The position numbers and the translations under genes are program-made. Shown here piece after piece: positions 30,017 through 40,631 of a stretch of DNA of 64,000 bases. Source of the DNA: Alcanivorax sp. DG881 (GTDB taxonomy: Bacteria > Pseudomonadota > Gammaproteobacteria > Pseudomonadales > Alcanivoracaceae); assembly GCF_000155615.1 (NCBI RefSeq), contig NZ_DS989915.1, positions 2,987,538 through 3,051,537 of the forward strand, in the 5' to 3' direction. Each line of letters begins with the position of its first letter. Within the stretch, counting starts at the first letter, position 1. The notes under the pieces are model-generated. The model ran no database searches. It was given only the letters and a program-made list of their open reading frames with translations, and was not told where the DNA came from.

Positions 30017-31024
30017 ATGACCGCCGTGAACGACTTTCTCACGCCCCGCTCGATCGCGGTCAACGCGATCAACCAGACCCACGCCAAAGTGGTTCTGGAA
30101 CCGCTGGAGCGTGGTTTTGGCCACACTCTGGGGACTGCGCTGCGCCGCATCCTGATCTCCAGCATGCCCGGCTGTGCGATCACCGAAGTGGAGATCGACG
30201 GTGTGCAGCATGAATACTCTTCTATCGAAGGGGTTCAGGAAGATGTGATCAACATCCTGTTGAACCTGAAGGGCGTTGCCCTGCAGATGGAAGATCGCGA
30301 AGAAGCGACCCTCGAGCTGGTCAAAAAAGGCCCGGGCGCTGTAACCGCGAATGACATCCAACGCGATCACAGCGTTGAGATTGTTAATCCGGATCACCTG
30401 ATCTGCACCATCACCGGCGACACCGAACTGCGTGTGAAGCTGAAGGTTCAGAAAGGGCGTGGCTATGTTGCTGCGGATTCCCGTCAGTCTGAAGACGACG
30501 AGACTCGTGGTATTGGCCGTCTGCAGCTGGATGCCAGCTACAGCCCGGTTCGTCGCGTGGCCTATGTGGTTGAAGCGGCCCGTGTTGAGCAGCGTACTGA
30601 CCTGGACAAACTGGTTATCGATCTGGAAACAGACGGAACCATTGATCCGGAAGAAGCGATTCGTCGTGCAGCAACGATTCTGCAGCAGCAGATTGCGGTG
30701 TTTGTAGACCTGGAGCAGGATGCCAAGCCTGAGCCGAAGCAGGAGCGTGAGGAAATCGATCCTATCCTGCTGCGTCCGGTGGATGATCTTGAGCTGACCG
30801 TTCGTTCCGCTAACTGTCTGAAAGCGGAAAACATCTACTACATCGGTGATCTGGTACAGCGTACCGAGGTTGAGCTGCTGAAAACCCCGAACCTGGGTAA
30901 GAAGTCGCTGACCGAGATCAAAGATGTGCTGGCCTCTAAAGGTCTGTCACTGGGCATGCGTCTCGAGAACTGGCCACCGGTCAGCCTGCGGGATGATGAC
31001 CGGCTGAACACCAAATTGCGCTAA
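30017..31024 (+). CDS. rpoA: DNA-directed RNA polymerase subunit alpha
   Basis: The alpha dimer scaffolds RNA polymerase, and its C-terminal domain reads UP elements and activators. The product has 335 residues. The N-terminal domain shows [26 protein letters not shown]. An acidic linker follows, then the C-terminal domain with [52 protein letters not shown] with GAGGGATCTCT upstream. rplQ follows after 49 bases. Confidence 0.98.
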   Translation: MTAVNDFLTPRSIAVNAINQTHAKVVLEPLERGFGHTLGTALRRILISSMPGCAITEVEIDGVQHEYSSIEGVQEDVINILLNLKGVALQMEDREEATLELVKKGPGAVTANDIQRDHSVEIVNPDHLICTITGDTELRVKLKVQKGRGYVAADSRQSEDDETRGIGRLQLDASYSPVRRVAYVVEAARVEQRTDLDKLVIDLETDGTIDPEEAIRRAATILQQQIAVFVDLEQDAKPEPKQEREEIDPILLRPVDDLELTVRSANCLKAENIYYIGDLVQRTEVELLKTPNLGKKSLTEIKDVLASKGLSLGMRLENWPPVSLRDDDRLNTKLR

Positions 31025-31073
31025 TTAGTTGTTGTGGACGCTGTGAAGCGCCCCTGAACATAGGAACAGAATC

Positions 31074-31457
31074 ATGCGTCATCGCAAAAGCGGCAGAAAA
31101 CTGAATCGGAACAGCTCTCATCGTCAGGCGATGTTCCGTAACATGGCTGTGTCTCTGCTCGAGCACGAAGCGATCAAGACCACTCTGCCGAAAGCCAAAG
31201 AGCTGCGTCGTGTGGCTGAGCCGCTGATCACTCTGGCTAAGGAAGACTCCGTCGCTAACCGTCGTCTGGCTTTCGACCGTACCCGTTCAAAGGAAATGGT
31301 TGGTAAGCTGTTCAACGAGCTGGGTCCTCGTTACCAGGAGCGTCCGGGTGGCTACATCCGCATTCTCAAGATGGGTTTCCGTGCGGGCGATAACGCACCG
31401 ATGGCCTATGTTGAGCTGGTTGACCGTCCTGAACTGGTTGACGCTGACGAAGAGTAA
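31074..31457 (+). CDS. rplQ: 50S ribosomal protein L17
   Basis: L17 is a 50S protein close to the tunnel exit. The product has 127 residues, as in E. coli. It starts [55 protein letters not shown], typical of the family. ATG with AGGAACAGAATC upstream. It is the last gene of the alpha operon, with a strong terminator 20 bases later. Confidence 0.98.
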   Translation: MRHRKSGRKLNRNSSHRQAMFRNMAVSLLEHEAIKTTLPKAKELRRVAEPLITLAKEDSVANRRLAFDRTRSKEMVGKLFNELGPRYQERPGGYIRILKMGFRAGDNAPMAYVELVDRPELVDADEE

Positions 31458-31476
31458 GCGTTAACCGTTCCAGAAG

Positions 31477-31503
31477 AAACCGGGCCCTGTGCCCGGTTTT
31501 TTT
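31477..31503 (+). terminator. Intrinsic terminator of the alpha operon
   Basis: AAACCGGGC-CCTGT-GCCCGGTTT followed by a run of T to 31503 gives a strong stem with a U tract. It ends the ribosomal protein block. Confidence 0.92.
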
Positions 31504-31564
31504 GTGCCTGTTGCAAGTGTGAAAGCATCGGCTATGCTGGAGTTGTCATTAACGGGCACAGCGT

Positions 31565-31900
31565 ATGGCGATTAACGGTTTTCACGCACACGTCTATTTC
31601 GACGAACAGACCTTTTCCCAGGCGGCGGCTCTCTGCCAGGCTGCCCACCAACACTTTTCCGTGCCCATGGGCCATATGCACCGCAAGCCGGTGGGGCCGC
31701 ACCCATGTTGGAGCTGTCAGCTGACCATCCCGCGCCGTTTGGCAGGGGAGGTTATTCCCTGGTTAATGGCCAGCCGTAACGGCCTAACCGTGTTTGTGCA
31801 TGGCCTCAGTGGTAACGATCTTCGTGATCATACGGAGTTGGTGATGTGGCTGGGGGAGAGCCAGCCACTGGATTTAAGTATTTTTCAGTTCTCCGCCTGA
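31565..31900 (+). CDS. DOPA 4,5-dioxygenase family protein
   Basis: The 111-residue product has the layout of the DOPA-dioxygenase-like family (ring-cleaving enzymes of plant and fungal betalain-type pathways, mostly of unknown role in bacteria). It has GFHAHVYFD at 5-13, PMGHMHRKPVGPHPCWSCQL at about 34-53, a central WL(M)ASRNGLTVFVHGLSGNDLRDHTE, and a C-terminal WLGESQPLDLS. The His residues in HAHVYFD and GPHP would be the metal ligands by family analogy. ATG lacks a strong Shine-Dalgarno (ACAGCGT upstream). It stands alone after the ribosomal block. The substrate in this organism is unknown. Confidence 0.85.
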   Translation: MAINGFHAHVYFDEQTFSQAAALCQAAHQHFSVPMGHMHRKPVGPHPCWSCQLTIPRRLAGEVIPWLMASRNGLTVFVHGLSGNDLRDHTELVMWLGESQPLDLSIFQFSA

Positions 31901-31920
31901 CAAGGTTGTGCCTCGCTTTT

Positions 31921-32298
31921 CTACCCTTGTGCGACCGTCCTTCCCCGGTAAATAACGGCCTTTTGTGTCGAGCGCGAGCGTGTGGGCGTTTGTCTGGCGG
32001 TTTCGGGCGCAGGGCTGATCGCTTGTCCCCGGTAGCGTCGCACTGCTGGTGCGGGCGGCTGCTGTGGTTCCGGGTCGGCGCCTTCCAGCTTGAGTAGTGC
32101 AAGCCGAATTTCACCGTACAGCCGTTGGAGCCCCTGAGAGCGGGTATGGCCGGCGAAGTGAGCCAGCTTGAAGCGCAGTTGTGGGTCGGTGAGGGAAAGG
32201 TTTTCGTCGAACTCGGCGCGGATCAAGCGCCGACACTGATTGACCAGATTAACAATGTTGTACTGCATCAGCCAACGGTGGTCCGGGGTGGATTCCAT
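31921..32298 (-). CDS. Small conserved-looking protein of unknown function, YRG motifs
   Basis: The 125-residue product starts at ATG 32298, with GAGGAGTACC nine bases upstream. Residues 1-75 look folded: MQYNIVNLVNQCRRLIRAEF, then LSLTDPQLRFKLAHFAGHTRSQGLQRLYGEIRLALLKLE, likely helical. From about residue 76 it turns into a Pro/Gln/Arg-rich tail with two related motifs, RRYRGQAIS and VIYRGRTVAQG. The positive charge of the tail suggests nucleic acid or membrane-surface contact, but this is only inference. I do not recognise a family. It is convergent with the dioxygenase gene and lies downstream of the glycerophosphodiesterase on the same strand. Confidence 0.75.
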   Translation of the reverse strand: MESTPDHRWLMQYNIVNLVNQCRRLIRAEFDENLSLTDPQLRFKLAHFAGHTRSQGLQRLYGEIRLALLKLEGADPEPQQPPAPAVRRYRGQAISPAPETARQTPTRSRSTQKAVIYRGRTVAQG

Positions 32299-32378
32299 AC
32301 TGGTACTCCTCGGCCTGTGTATAGCCTGGTACAAAGCAGAAAGCGTGCCATCAATTCAGGCCCGCCTGGGGACGATAA

Positions 32379-32404
32379 TGCCCCGCCACAGGGCGGGCGG
32401 GGCA
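32379..32404 (-). terminator. GC-rich hairpin after the glycerophosphodiesterase gene
   Basis: TGCCCCGCC pairs with GGCGGGGCA around a short loop, 19 bases past the minus-strand stop at 32423. The tail on the minus strand is only ATTATCG, so it is a weak terminator at best. Confidence 0.4.
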
Positions 32405-32422
32405 AAGTGTGGTGCGGCTGCG

Positions 32423-33748
32423 CTATTGTCGTGCGTGGGAGCGTGGGGCGCGGTGTTGTCGCAGGCAGTTGGCATAAAAGGTGGTGGTGGCGGGCCAGTC
32501 GGAAAAGACACCGATGACGCCCACCTGGCGAGCCAAAACATCCAGTAGCGTCAGGGTGTCACCGTCGTTATTGGTGGCCGAAGGAATACTTTGGTAATAC
32601 CAGCCGCCGCCGTTGGCCAATGGTCCGGAGCGCTCCAGGGACCAGGCAATCATATCCAGACCGGCCTGTTGTGCGGAGCGGGCATAGACGCTGGGGATGA
32701 TACGGTTCTGGGCATCGGTGGTGACCAGCATCCATAGCGGCGGGGCGATGATGTTGACCCCGTAGCCTTTCAGCGTTGCCATGTCGGGCTGCCAGGTGCC
32801 GGGGTTTTGCGGGTCGAGTCCGCTGCTGTCACGGCCGTCCAGGTAGACCGCCTGACGGCCAAAGGCCGGTGTGGCCGATAACCAATAGCGAACATCCTCC
32901 AGATTGAATGATTGTGGATAGACGCGGTGGGGACTGACGCCGGCCTCTTGGTAGTCACGGATCATTTGCCGTGCATAGTCCTGCTGGCTGTAGTCGCCCT
33001 GGTAGGGCATGGGAACTTGAGGGGCCTTCAGTTCCGGGGTCATTTTGACTCCCAGCTGGCGGAACAGGGCGATGCTTTCCTGGTGGCTGAGCAGGGTGCC
33101 GCGCTGGCGGTAGAGCTCGGTGCGCCAGTCGGGGGTGCCATTCAGGTACTCGTCAACGGTGGTGGCTTGAGGGTTGGCGCCATCCATCTTCCCTTTCAGG
33201 GTTTTGAATTGGGCCAGAGTGATGTCACTGGTACAGCATTTCGCACTGGCGGCGCGTGTGCCATCAAACGGGCTGAACGGTTCGCTGCACTGGTTGGCCA
33301 GTTCGGTTTCCAGGATGTTGGTGGTGGTATGGAGATCGCACTGTGAATGACGGCAAACCAGCTCCCGATCTTTGGTAAAGGTAACGTCACATTCCACAAT
33401 GCCTGCGCCCATACGCGCTGCTGCACGGTAGGATTCTTCAGTATGCTCAGGGAATTGCAGCGGTGCGCCGCGGTGGCCGATGGAAAAGTCGCTTCGTCGC
33501 TGCGGGCGGCGCTCCGCGGCGCAGGCCTGCAGAGCCTCTTTGACTGGCCCGCTGTCCATATCAGAGACAAGGTAATAGGGGCGAGGGCCGAGCGATACGC
33601 TACTGCTGTGGACCGCGGCGTGGTGTGGCGCTTTGCGATTGGCGTCACCTGGTGTGTTGTGATCAGGTGCCTGAGCGGCACAGGCTACAGCTGCGGCGCC
33701 CATGGCCAGTGCTGCGATGCAGCCTTTCAATGCATCAATCCGTTTCAT
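32423..33748 (-). CDS. Secreted glycerophosphodiester phosphodiesterase
   Basis: This is a GDPD-family enzyme that would cleave deacylated phospholipids (glycerophosphodiesters) to glycerol-3-phosphate and an alcohol. From ATG 33748 (GGAGGCG upstream) it has 441 residues, starting with a signal peptide (MKRIDALKGCIAALAMGAAAVACAAQ, about 1-26). The catalytic signature GHRGAPLQFPEHTEESY begins at residue 91, with His92 and Arg93. VECDVTFTKDRELVCRH follows (Glu119, Asp121, His134), as in the family. The C-terminal FSDWP is the usual end of the barrel. Several extra cysteines suggest disulphide bonds in the periplasm. A longer in-frame start at 33859 would hide the signal peptide. It is cut off from uvrA by about 200 bases of unremarkable DNA. 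Confidence 0.92.
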   Translation of the reverse strand: MKRIDALKGCIAALAMGAAAVACAAQAPDHNTPGDANRKAPHHAAVHSSSVSLGPRPYYLVSDMDSGPVKEALQACAAERRPQRRSDFSIGHRGAPLQFPEHTEESYRAAARMGAGIVECDVTFTKDRELVCRHSQCDLHTTTNILETELANQCSEPFSPFDGTRAASAKCCTSDITLAQFKTLKGKMDGANPQATTVDEYLNGTPDWRTELYRQRGTLLSHQESIALFRQLGVKMTPELKAPQVPMPYQGDYSQQDYARQMIRDYQEAGVSPHRVYPQSFNLEDVRYWLSATPAFGRQAVYLDGRDSSGLDPQNPGTWQPDMATLKGYGVNIIAPPLWMLVTTDAQNRIIPSVYARSAQQAGLDMIAWSLERSGPLANGGGWYYQSIPSATNNDGDTLTLLDVLARQVGVIGVFSDWPATTTFYANCLRQHRAPRSHARQ

Positions 33749-33947
33749 GACTCGCCTCCATGTTGGTGATTGAGGGGGAGTCTGAAGGTCAAATATGACG
33801 GGCTGGTGGGGAGCAGGCTGCGGCTGCGTGACAGGGCGTGGAAATGTGCTGTTCGTCACGGCGAAACTCCTGCGGTGGCCCTTTAAGGAAGAGACGGACA
33901 GGGGCTTGGCGTCCTCGCCGCCCCGTGCCGGTATCAGGCTGGCCGCA

Positions 33948-36770
<2,823 letters not shown>

Positions 36771-36786
36771 CTACTGCCCCTGAGTA

Positions 36787-36802
36787 CTGTCAAAATGAAC
36801 AG
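36787..36802 (-). promoter_or_regulatory. LexA (SOS) box in front of uvrA
   Basis: CTGT-N8-ACAG on either strand (TACTGTCAAAATGAACAGGG on +). It lies 17-32 bases before the uvrA start. A TATACT -10-like hexamer is next to it on the minus strand (36806-36811 as AGTATA on +). uvrA is a classic SOS gene, so the site fits. Confidence 0.85.
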
Positions 36803-36813
36803 GGCAGTATAAG

Positions 36814-36889
36814 GGACGCTGGACGCTCGACGCCAGACGCAGGATGCGAAAAGCCGGCGTCAGGCATTTGGCGTCTTGCGTCAGGCGTG
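36814..36889. repeat. Intergenic quasi-palindrome A of iterated GACGC words
   Basis: Arms 36830-36848 and 36870-36888 are 19-base imperfect inverted repeats (15 of 19 bases pair), and the left flank repeats GGACGCT. The element ends two bases before the stop of the CsgD-like gene (minus strand) and fills the gap to the LexA box of uvrA. It has no coding sense and could form a strong stem-loop in RNA. Confidence 0.75.
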
Positions 36890-36890
36890 G

Positions 36891-37541
36891 TTACAGGTTT
36901 TCCTGGGCCCAGTTCACCGCTTGCAGGCGGTTGGAGGCGTTGATTTTCTTGAAGATGTTGTAGATGTGGGTCTTGATGGTGTGCGGGCTCAGATTCAGGC
37001 TGCTGGCGATTTCCGAGTTCTTGGCGCCGGTGGCCATGACTTTCAGCACTTCCACTTCCCGGTCTGTCAGGCTGACCTCGCTACGGGAGAACGTCTTGTT
37101 GAAGGTCCGGCTCTTCATCAAATAGGTCTGCAGGACGGCGCGCGGGAACCACAGCTCGCCGTCGAAAATGGCCTTGATGCCTTTGCTGAGCAGGGCCTGG
37201 GGGCAGTCGTGCTGAAAGCCGCCGTTGACCATGGGAAGCCCGGCCAGTTTGGAGAGTGACTCATCGCTGTCCACGTTGAAAACGGCGATCAGGACATCGC
37301 TTTCCACTTCCTGGTCGGCTTCCAGCAAGTGGGCGATGACTTCATTCACGTCCACTGAGTGGTAGTCCACCAGAAACAGGTTCTGGTTCTGTTCGCGCAG
37401 GATCTCGGTGGTGATATCCAGGGCGGTGGGAATGCTCTTGGCTGCCACGTCTTCCTTGACGAGAAACTCTGTAAGCAGGGCGTTTTGCAGCTGTTGGCTG
37501 CCGACCACGTAAACTTGCTGGGTATGTTCTTGGCTATTCAT
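36891..37541 (-). CDS. CsgD/VpsT-like LuxR-family transcriptional regulator
   Basis: The 216-residue protein has the same length as CsgD, the curli and biofilm regulator. An N-terminal receiver-like domain (MNSQEHTQQVYVVGSQQLQNALLTEF) lacks the full phosphorylation pocket. It has FLVDYHSVDV near the usual Asp site. A linker has VNGGFQHDC and GELWFPRAVLQTYLM. The C-terminal LuxR helix-turn-helix reads LTDREVEVLKVMATGAKNSEIASSLNLSPHTIKTHIYNIFKKI, very like CsgD. The WFPR tetrad sits where VpsT has its c-di-GMP-binding W[FLM][TS]R motif. ATG at 37541 is chosen because GGGG lies upstream; an in-frame TTG at 37568 is the alternative. It is divergent from the MFS gene. Confidence 0.88.
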   Translation of the reverse strand: MNSQEHTQQVYVVGSQQLQNALLTEFLVKEDVAAKSIPTALDITTEILREQNQNLFLVDYHSVDVNEVIAHLLEADQEVESDVLIAVFNVDSDESLSKLAGLPMVNGGFQHDCPQALLSKGIKAIFDGELWFPRAVLQTYLMKSRTFNKTFSRSEVSLTDREVEVLKVMATGAKNSEIASSLNLSPHTIKTHIYNIFKKINASNRLQAVNWAQENL

Positions 37542-37806
37542 TGGCCCCGTCCGTGATTGCTCAGGCAAACACCTAAGAAAAAAAACTGATCAGCCTGTCA
37601 ATTTATCACCGCTTTGGCGGGGGTTCAATTTGATGCAGTCGAGTTTTACCGATTTCACGATCAAAGGTTGTGGACCGGGTCTTCCGGGCACTGGTCCTGA
37701 CGGTGCCGGAATCTGCTACACTGCGTGCCCTTTTGTATCGGCCGGGGTTGCGGCAGCTGTGTGCTGCGGTGCAGCGGCCTCTCCGGGTTAGGAGCGATCA
37801 CGGTTC

Positions 37807-39174
37807 ATGACGGCATCATCTTCCCATGCCCTGCAGCGGACAGAACTGAAAACCACGGGTTATCTGGCAACCATTTTCGCGTTGCGGATGTTTGGTTTGT
37901 TCATGATCCTGCCGATTTTTGCAGTCTACGGGCAGGCCCTTGAAGGGGCTTCGCCGCTTTTGATCGGTACGGCCATTGGCGCCTATGGCCTGATGCAGGC
38001 ATTGCTGCAGATTCCGTTTGGCATGCTGTCGGACCGTTTTGGTCGTCGTCCGTTGTTGTTAATTGGCCTGTTGCTGTTTATTGCCGGTGGCGCAGTGGCG
38101 GCCATGAGTGACCATATTTACGGAGTGATTGCGGGGCGGTCGCTGCAGGGGGCCGGGGCCATCGCCAGCGTGATCATGGCGTTGATTGGTGATGTGGTGA
38201 CGGAAAAGCACCGTACCCGGGCCATGGCGCTGATCGGCATGTCGGTGGGCGGCTCTTTTGTGCTGGCGCTGATTCTTGGCCCCCTGCTGGCGGGCTGGCT
38301 GGGCTTGTCCGGCCTGTTCTGGATGACCTCGGTGCTGGGGGGCTTTGCCTTGCTGGTTGCTTTTGTGGTGCCGGCTCCGAAAGCCTTGCAGGGTGAGGCA
38401 TTGCCCGCGTCGGAGCGCTTCCGCCGCGTATTGGGCAGTAAGACATTGCTGCGTTTCGATGTGGGCATTTTTAGCCTGCATCTGATCATGACCGCATCCT
38501 TTGTGGTGGTGCCTGCCCTGCTTAGCGAGCGCCTGGGGCTGACGCTGCAAAGCCACAGCTTGTTGTATCTGGCGGTGCTGGTGGCAGGGTTCCTGGCCAT
38601 GGTGCCCTTGATTATCCGGGCGGAGCGCCGCGGAGCGGTGCCCATGAAGCGTCTGGCAGTAGTGTTGCTGGCGGTTTCCCAGTTGCTGCTGGCGCTGGCT
38701 GGCGCGCAATTGTGGCATTTTGTCCTGGCCTTGCTGGTTTTCTTTACGGCTTTTAACCTGCTGGAAGCCTTGTTGCCCTCGCTGGTGGGGCGCGCTGCCC
38801 CGGCCGGCACCCGCGGAACGGCCATGGGGGTGTATTCCACCAGCCAGTTTCTGGGCGTGTTTGTCGGCGGGCAAATGGGTGGCGCGCTGTATCAATGGGT
38901 GGGCGCGGAAGCCGTTTTTTATGGCTGCGGTGCACTGGCGCTGATCTGGCTGCTGGTGTTGGTGGGGATGAAAGAGCTGCCCAAGCTGGATAACCGGGTT
39001 CTGCCGTTGTCGCCCGGGCAGGACTGGCAGGCCCTGACTGAGCGGCTGAAATCCGTGCCCGGGGTGGTAGAAACAGTGATTGTAGAAGAGCAGGCCCTAG
39101 CTCTGCTGAAGGTGGATGCCGGCCAGCTGGATGAGCAACAGTTACAGGGTGTCGCCGGAGCCGGACAAAGCTGA
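37807..39174 (+). CDS. Major facilitator superfamily transporter, YajR-like
   Basis: The 455-residue protein has twelve predicted membrane segments and the family A-motif GMLSDRFGRRP between segments 2 and 3 (about 77-88). A soluble C-terminal region of about 60 residues (from LDNRVLPLSPGQDWQALTERL) resembles the small ferredoxin-like YAM domain of YajR. A multidrug or small-molecule exporter is likely, but the substrate is unknown. ATG at 37807 follows GGAGCGATCACGGTTC. The order uvrA / MFS / ssb is also found in Pseudomonas. The gene is followed by ssb after about 90 bases. Confidence 0.88.
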   Translation: MTASSSHALQRTELKTTGYLATIFALRMFGLFMILPIFAVYGQALEGASPLLIGTAIGAYGLMQALLQIPFGMLSDRFGRRPLLLIGLLLFIAGGAVAAMSDHIYGVIAGRSLQGAGAIASVIMALIGDVVTEKHRTRAMALIGMSVGGSFVLALILGPLLAGWLGLSGLFWMTSVLGGFALLVAFVVPAPKALQGEALPASERFRRVLGSKTLLRFDVGIFSLHLIMTASFVVVPALLSERLGLTLQSHSLLYLAVLVAGFLAMVPLIIRAERRGAVPMKRLAVVLLAVSQLLLALAGAQLWHFVLALLVFFTAFNLLEALLPSLVGRAAPAGTRGTAMGVYSTSQFLGVFVGGQMGGALYQWVGAEAVFYGCGALALIWLLVLVGMKELPKLDNRVLPLSPGQDWQALTERLKSVPGVVETVIVEEQALALLKVDAGQLDEQQLQGVAGAGQS

Positions 39175-39186
39175 CACAATGGACAG
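39171..39186 (+). promoter_or_regulatory. Degenerate LexA-like palindrome before ssb
   Basis: CTGA-N8-ACAG, one base off the CTGT-N8-ACAG core, within AAGCTG-N10-CAGCTT, which has perfect six-base arms. It overlaps the stop of the MFS gene, about 80 bases before ssb. ssb is DNA damage regulated in some bacteria, so a LexA role is possible but weakly supported. Confidence 0.3.
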
Positions 39187-39264
39187 CTTGATTGAGTTTG
39201 TCGTCCAGCGGCGATGACGAGAAGATAGACAGTAGTCAGACCATAAGAAGTCACGGAGAGAAAC

Positions 39265-39780
39265 ATGGCGCGCGGCGTTAACAAGGTAATTTTGATTGGT
39301 AACCTGGGGGCGGACCCGGAAACCCGCTTTATGCCCAGCGGTGGCGCTGTCACGAATGTGCGGCTGGCCACCAGTGAAAGCTGGAAAGACCGTCAGAGCG
39401 GCCAGATGCAGGAACGCACCGAATGGCACCGGGTGGTGTTTTTCAACAAGCTGGGCGAGATTGCTGGCGAGTACCTGAAAAAAGGCTCCAAGGTGTACAT
39501 CGAAGGCTCTATCCGTACCCGCAAGTGGCAGGGGCAGGACGGCCAGGATCGTTACACCACCGAAATCGTGGCCAACGAGATGCAGATGCTGGATGGGCGC
39601 GGTGACGGCGGCGGCCAGGGCGGCGGATATACCCAGTCTTCCCCGGCTCAGGGCAATCAGGGTGGCTACGGCAATGATAGCCAGTCCGGAGGCGGCCAGC
39701 CGGCGCAGAACCAGAATAGCAACCAGGGTGGCGGTTTCAGCGGCCCGGCGGATGACTTCGACGACGACATCCCGTTCTGA
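39265..39780 (+). CDS. ssb: Single-stranded DNA-binding protein
   Basis: SSB coats single-stranded DNA in replication and repair and recruits partners through its acidic tip. The product has 171 residues. The OB-fold spans about 1-110 ([48 protein letters not shown]). A Gly/Gln-rich linker follows. The C-terminal tip DDFDDDIPF is the partner-binding motif. ATG has GGAGAG just upstream. It lies after the MFS gene, as in Pseudomonas. Confidence 0.97.
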   Translation: MARGVNKVILIGNLGADPETRFMPSGGAVTNVRLATSESWKDRQSGQMQERTEWHRVVFFNKLGEIAGEYLKKGSKVYIEGSIRTRKWQGQDGQDRYTTEIVANEMQMLDGRGDGGGQGGGYTQSSPAQGNQGGYGNDSQSGGGQPAQNQNSNQGGGFSGPADDFDDDIPF

Positions 39781-39806
39781 TCGGTAGACAGGAAACCGGC
39801 TCCGTT

Positions 39807-40535
39807 ATGCCACGAAAAATAACACTGGCGCTGCTTTTCAGCGTCAGCCTGCTACTGTTCCTGCTGCTGCTGATGCCAGCAGCTGTATTGGTGGAGCGCG
39901 TCCCGGCCCTGCGGCCTGGCGGTGCACCGCTGGTCATCACTAACCCCCAGGGGCTCTGGTGGGACGGGCAGGCAAACTGGCAGTGGCAGCGCCGCCAGGG
40001 AGCAGTGCAGTGGGCGCTGGACTGGCACGGGCTGGTGCCAGGCCTGGCACTGAAGACCCGCAGTGATGATGACGCCGCGCGCCTGTCCGGCTGGCTGGGT
40101 GCAGATTGGGGTGACTGGCAATTGCAGCAGACCCGGCTGTCGTTGCCGGTGGCGCTGGTGGCTGACCATATTCCCCAGGGCAGTGCAGACGGGCGTGTGG
40201 ACGCGACCCTGATGCAGATTACCTTTGGTGATGGCAAGATCAAGGCATTGCAGGGCACGCTGCAGTACGGCGGCGGCACGGTCACCTGGGGCCGCAATGG
40301 CTCCGCAACGGTACCGGTGCTGCAGGGTCGTTTGAGCATGGAAAATACGCAGCCGACCTTGCAAGTGGTGGGGCCGGAGAGTGAGTCGCTGGTGGATGCC
40401 CGACTGGCAGATGGGCGCTTCGACCTGGAAGTGCGGCGTGCCTGGCCCATGCTGTTGGGTGTGAGCCAGGGAGGCAATCCGGAGGATGTGGTATTTCAGA
40501 TGTCGCAACCTTTTGCCTTGCCGGGTGGTCAGTAA
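39807..40535 (+). CDS. gspN: Type II secretion system protein N
   Basis: The 242-residue protein has a single N-terminal membrane segment at about 7-27 (a signal anchor) and a large periplasmic beta-rich part. GspN is an accessory type II secretion protein. The visible hallmarks are PLVITNPQGLWWDGQANWQW after the anchor and the beta-rich repeats (LPVALVADHIPQGSADGRVD, LQGTLQYGGGTVTW). ATG at 39807 follows GGAAACCGGCTCCGTT. It stands 27 bases after ssb and about 100 bases before gspC, so it may be a gspN-gspC-gspD operon. It is one of the least conserved gsp genes, so the assignment also rests on its neighbours. Confidence 0.8.
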   Translation: MPRKITLALLFSVSLLLFLLLLMPAAVLVERVPALRPGGAPLVITNPQGLWWDGQANWQWQRRQGAVQWALDWHGLVPGLALKTRSDDDAARLSGWLGADWGDWQLQQTRLSLPVALVADHIPQGSADGRVDATLMQITFGDGKIKALQGTLQYGGGTVTWGRNGSATVPVLQGRLSMENTQPTLQVVGPESESLVDARLADGRFDLEVRRAWPMLLGVSQGGNPEDVVFQMSQPFALPGGQ

Positions 40536-40631
40536 CACTATATTGCAATAATAAGCCGTAGAATCCGGTAGGTTGTAGCCTCTGCCATATCGGTAATCGG
40601 CAATAACGATAAAGGAAGTCGCAGGACAGTT

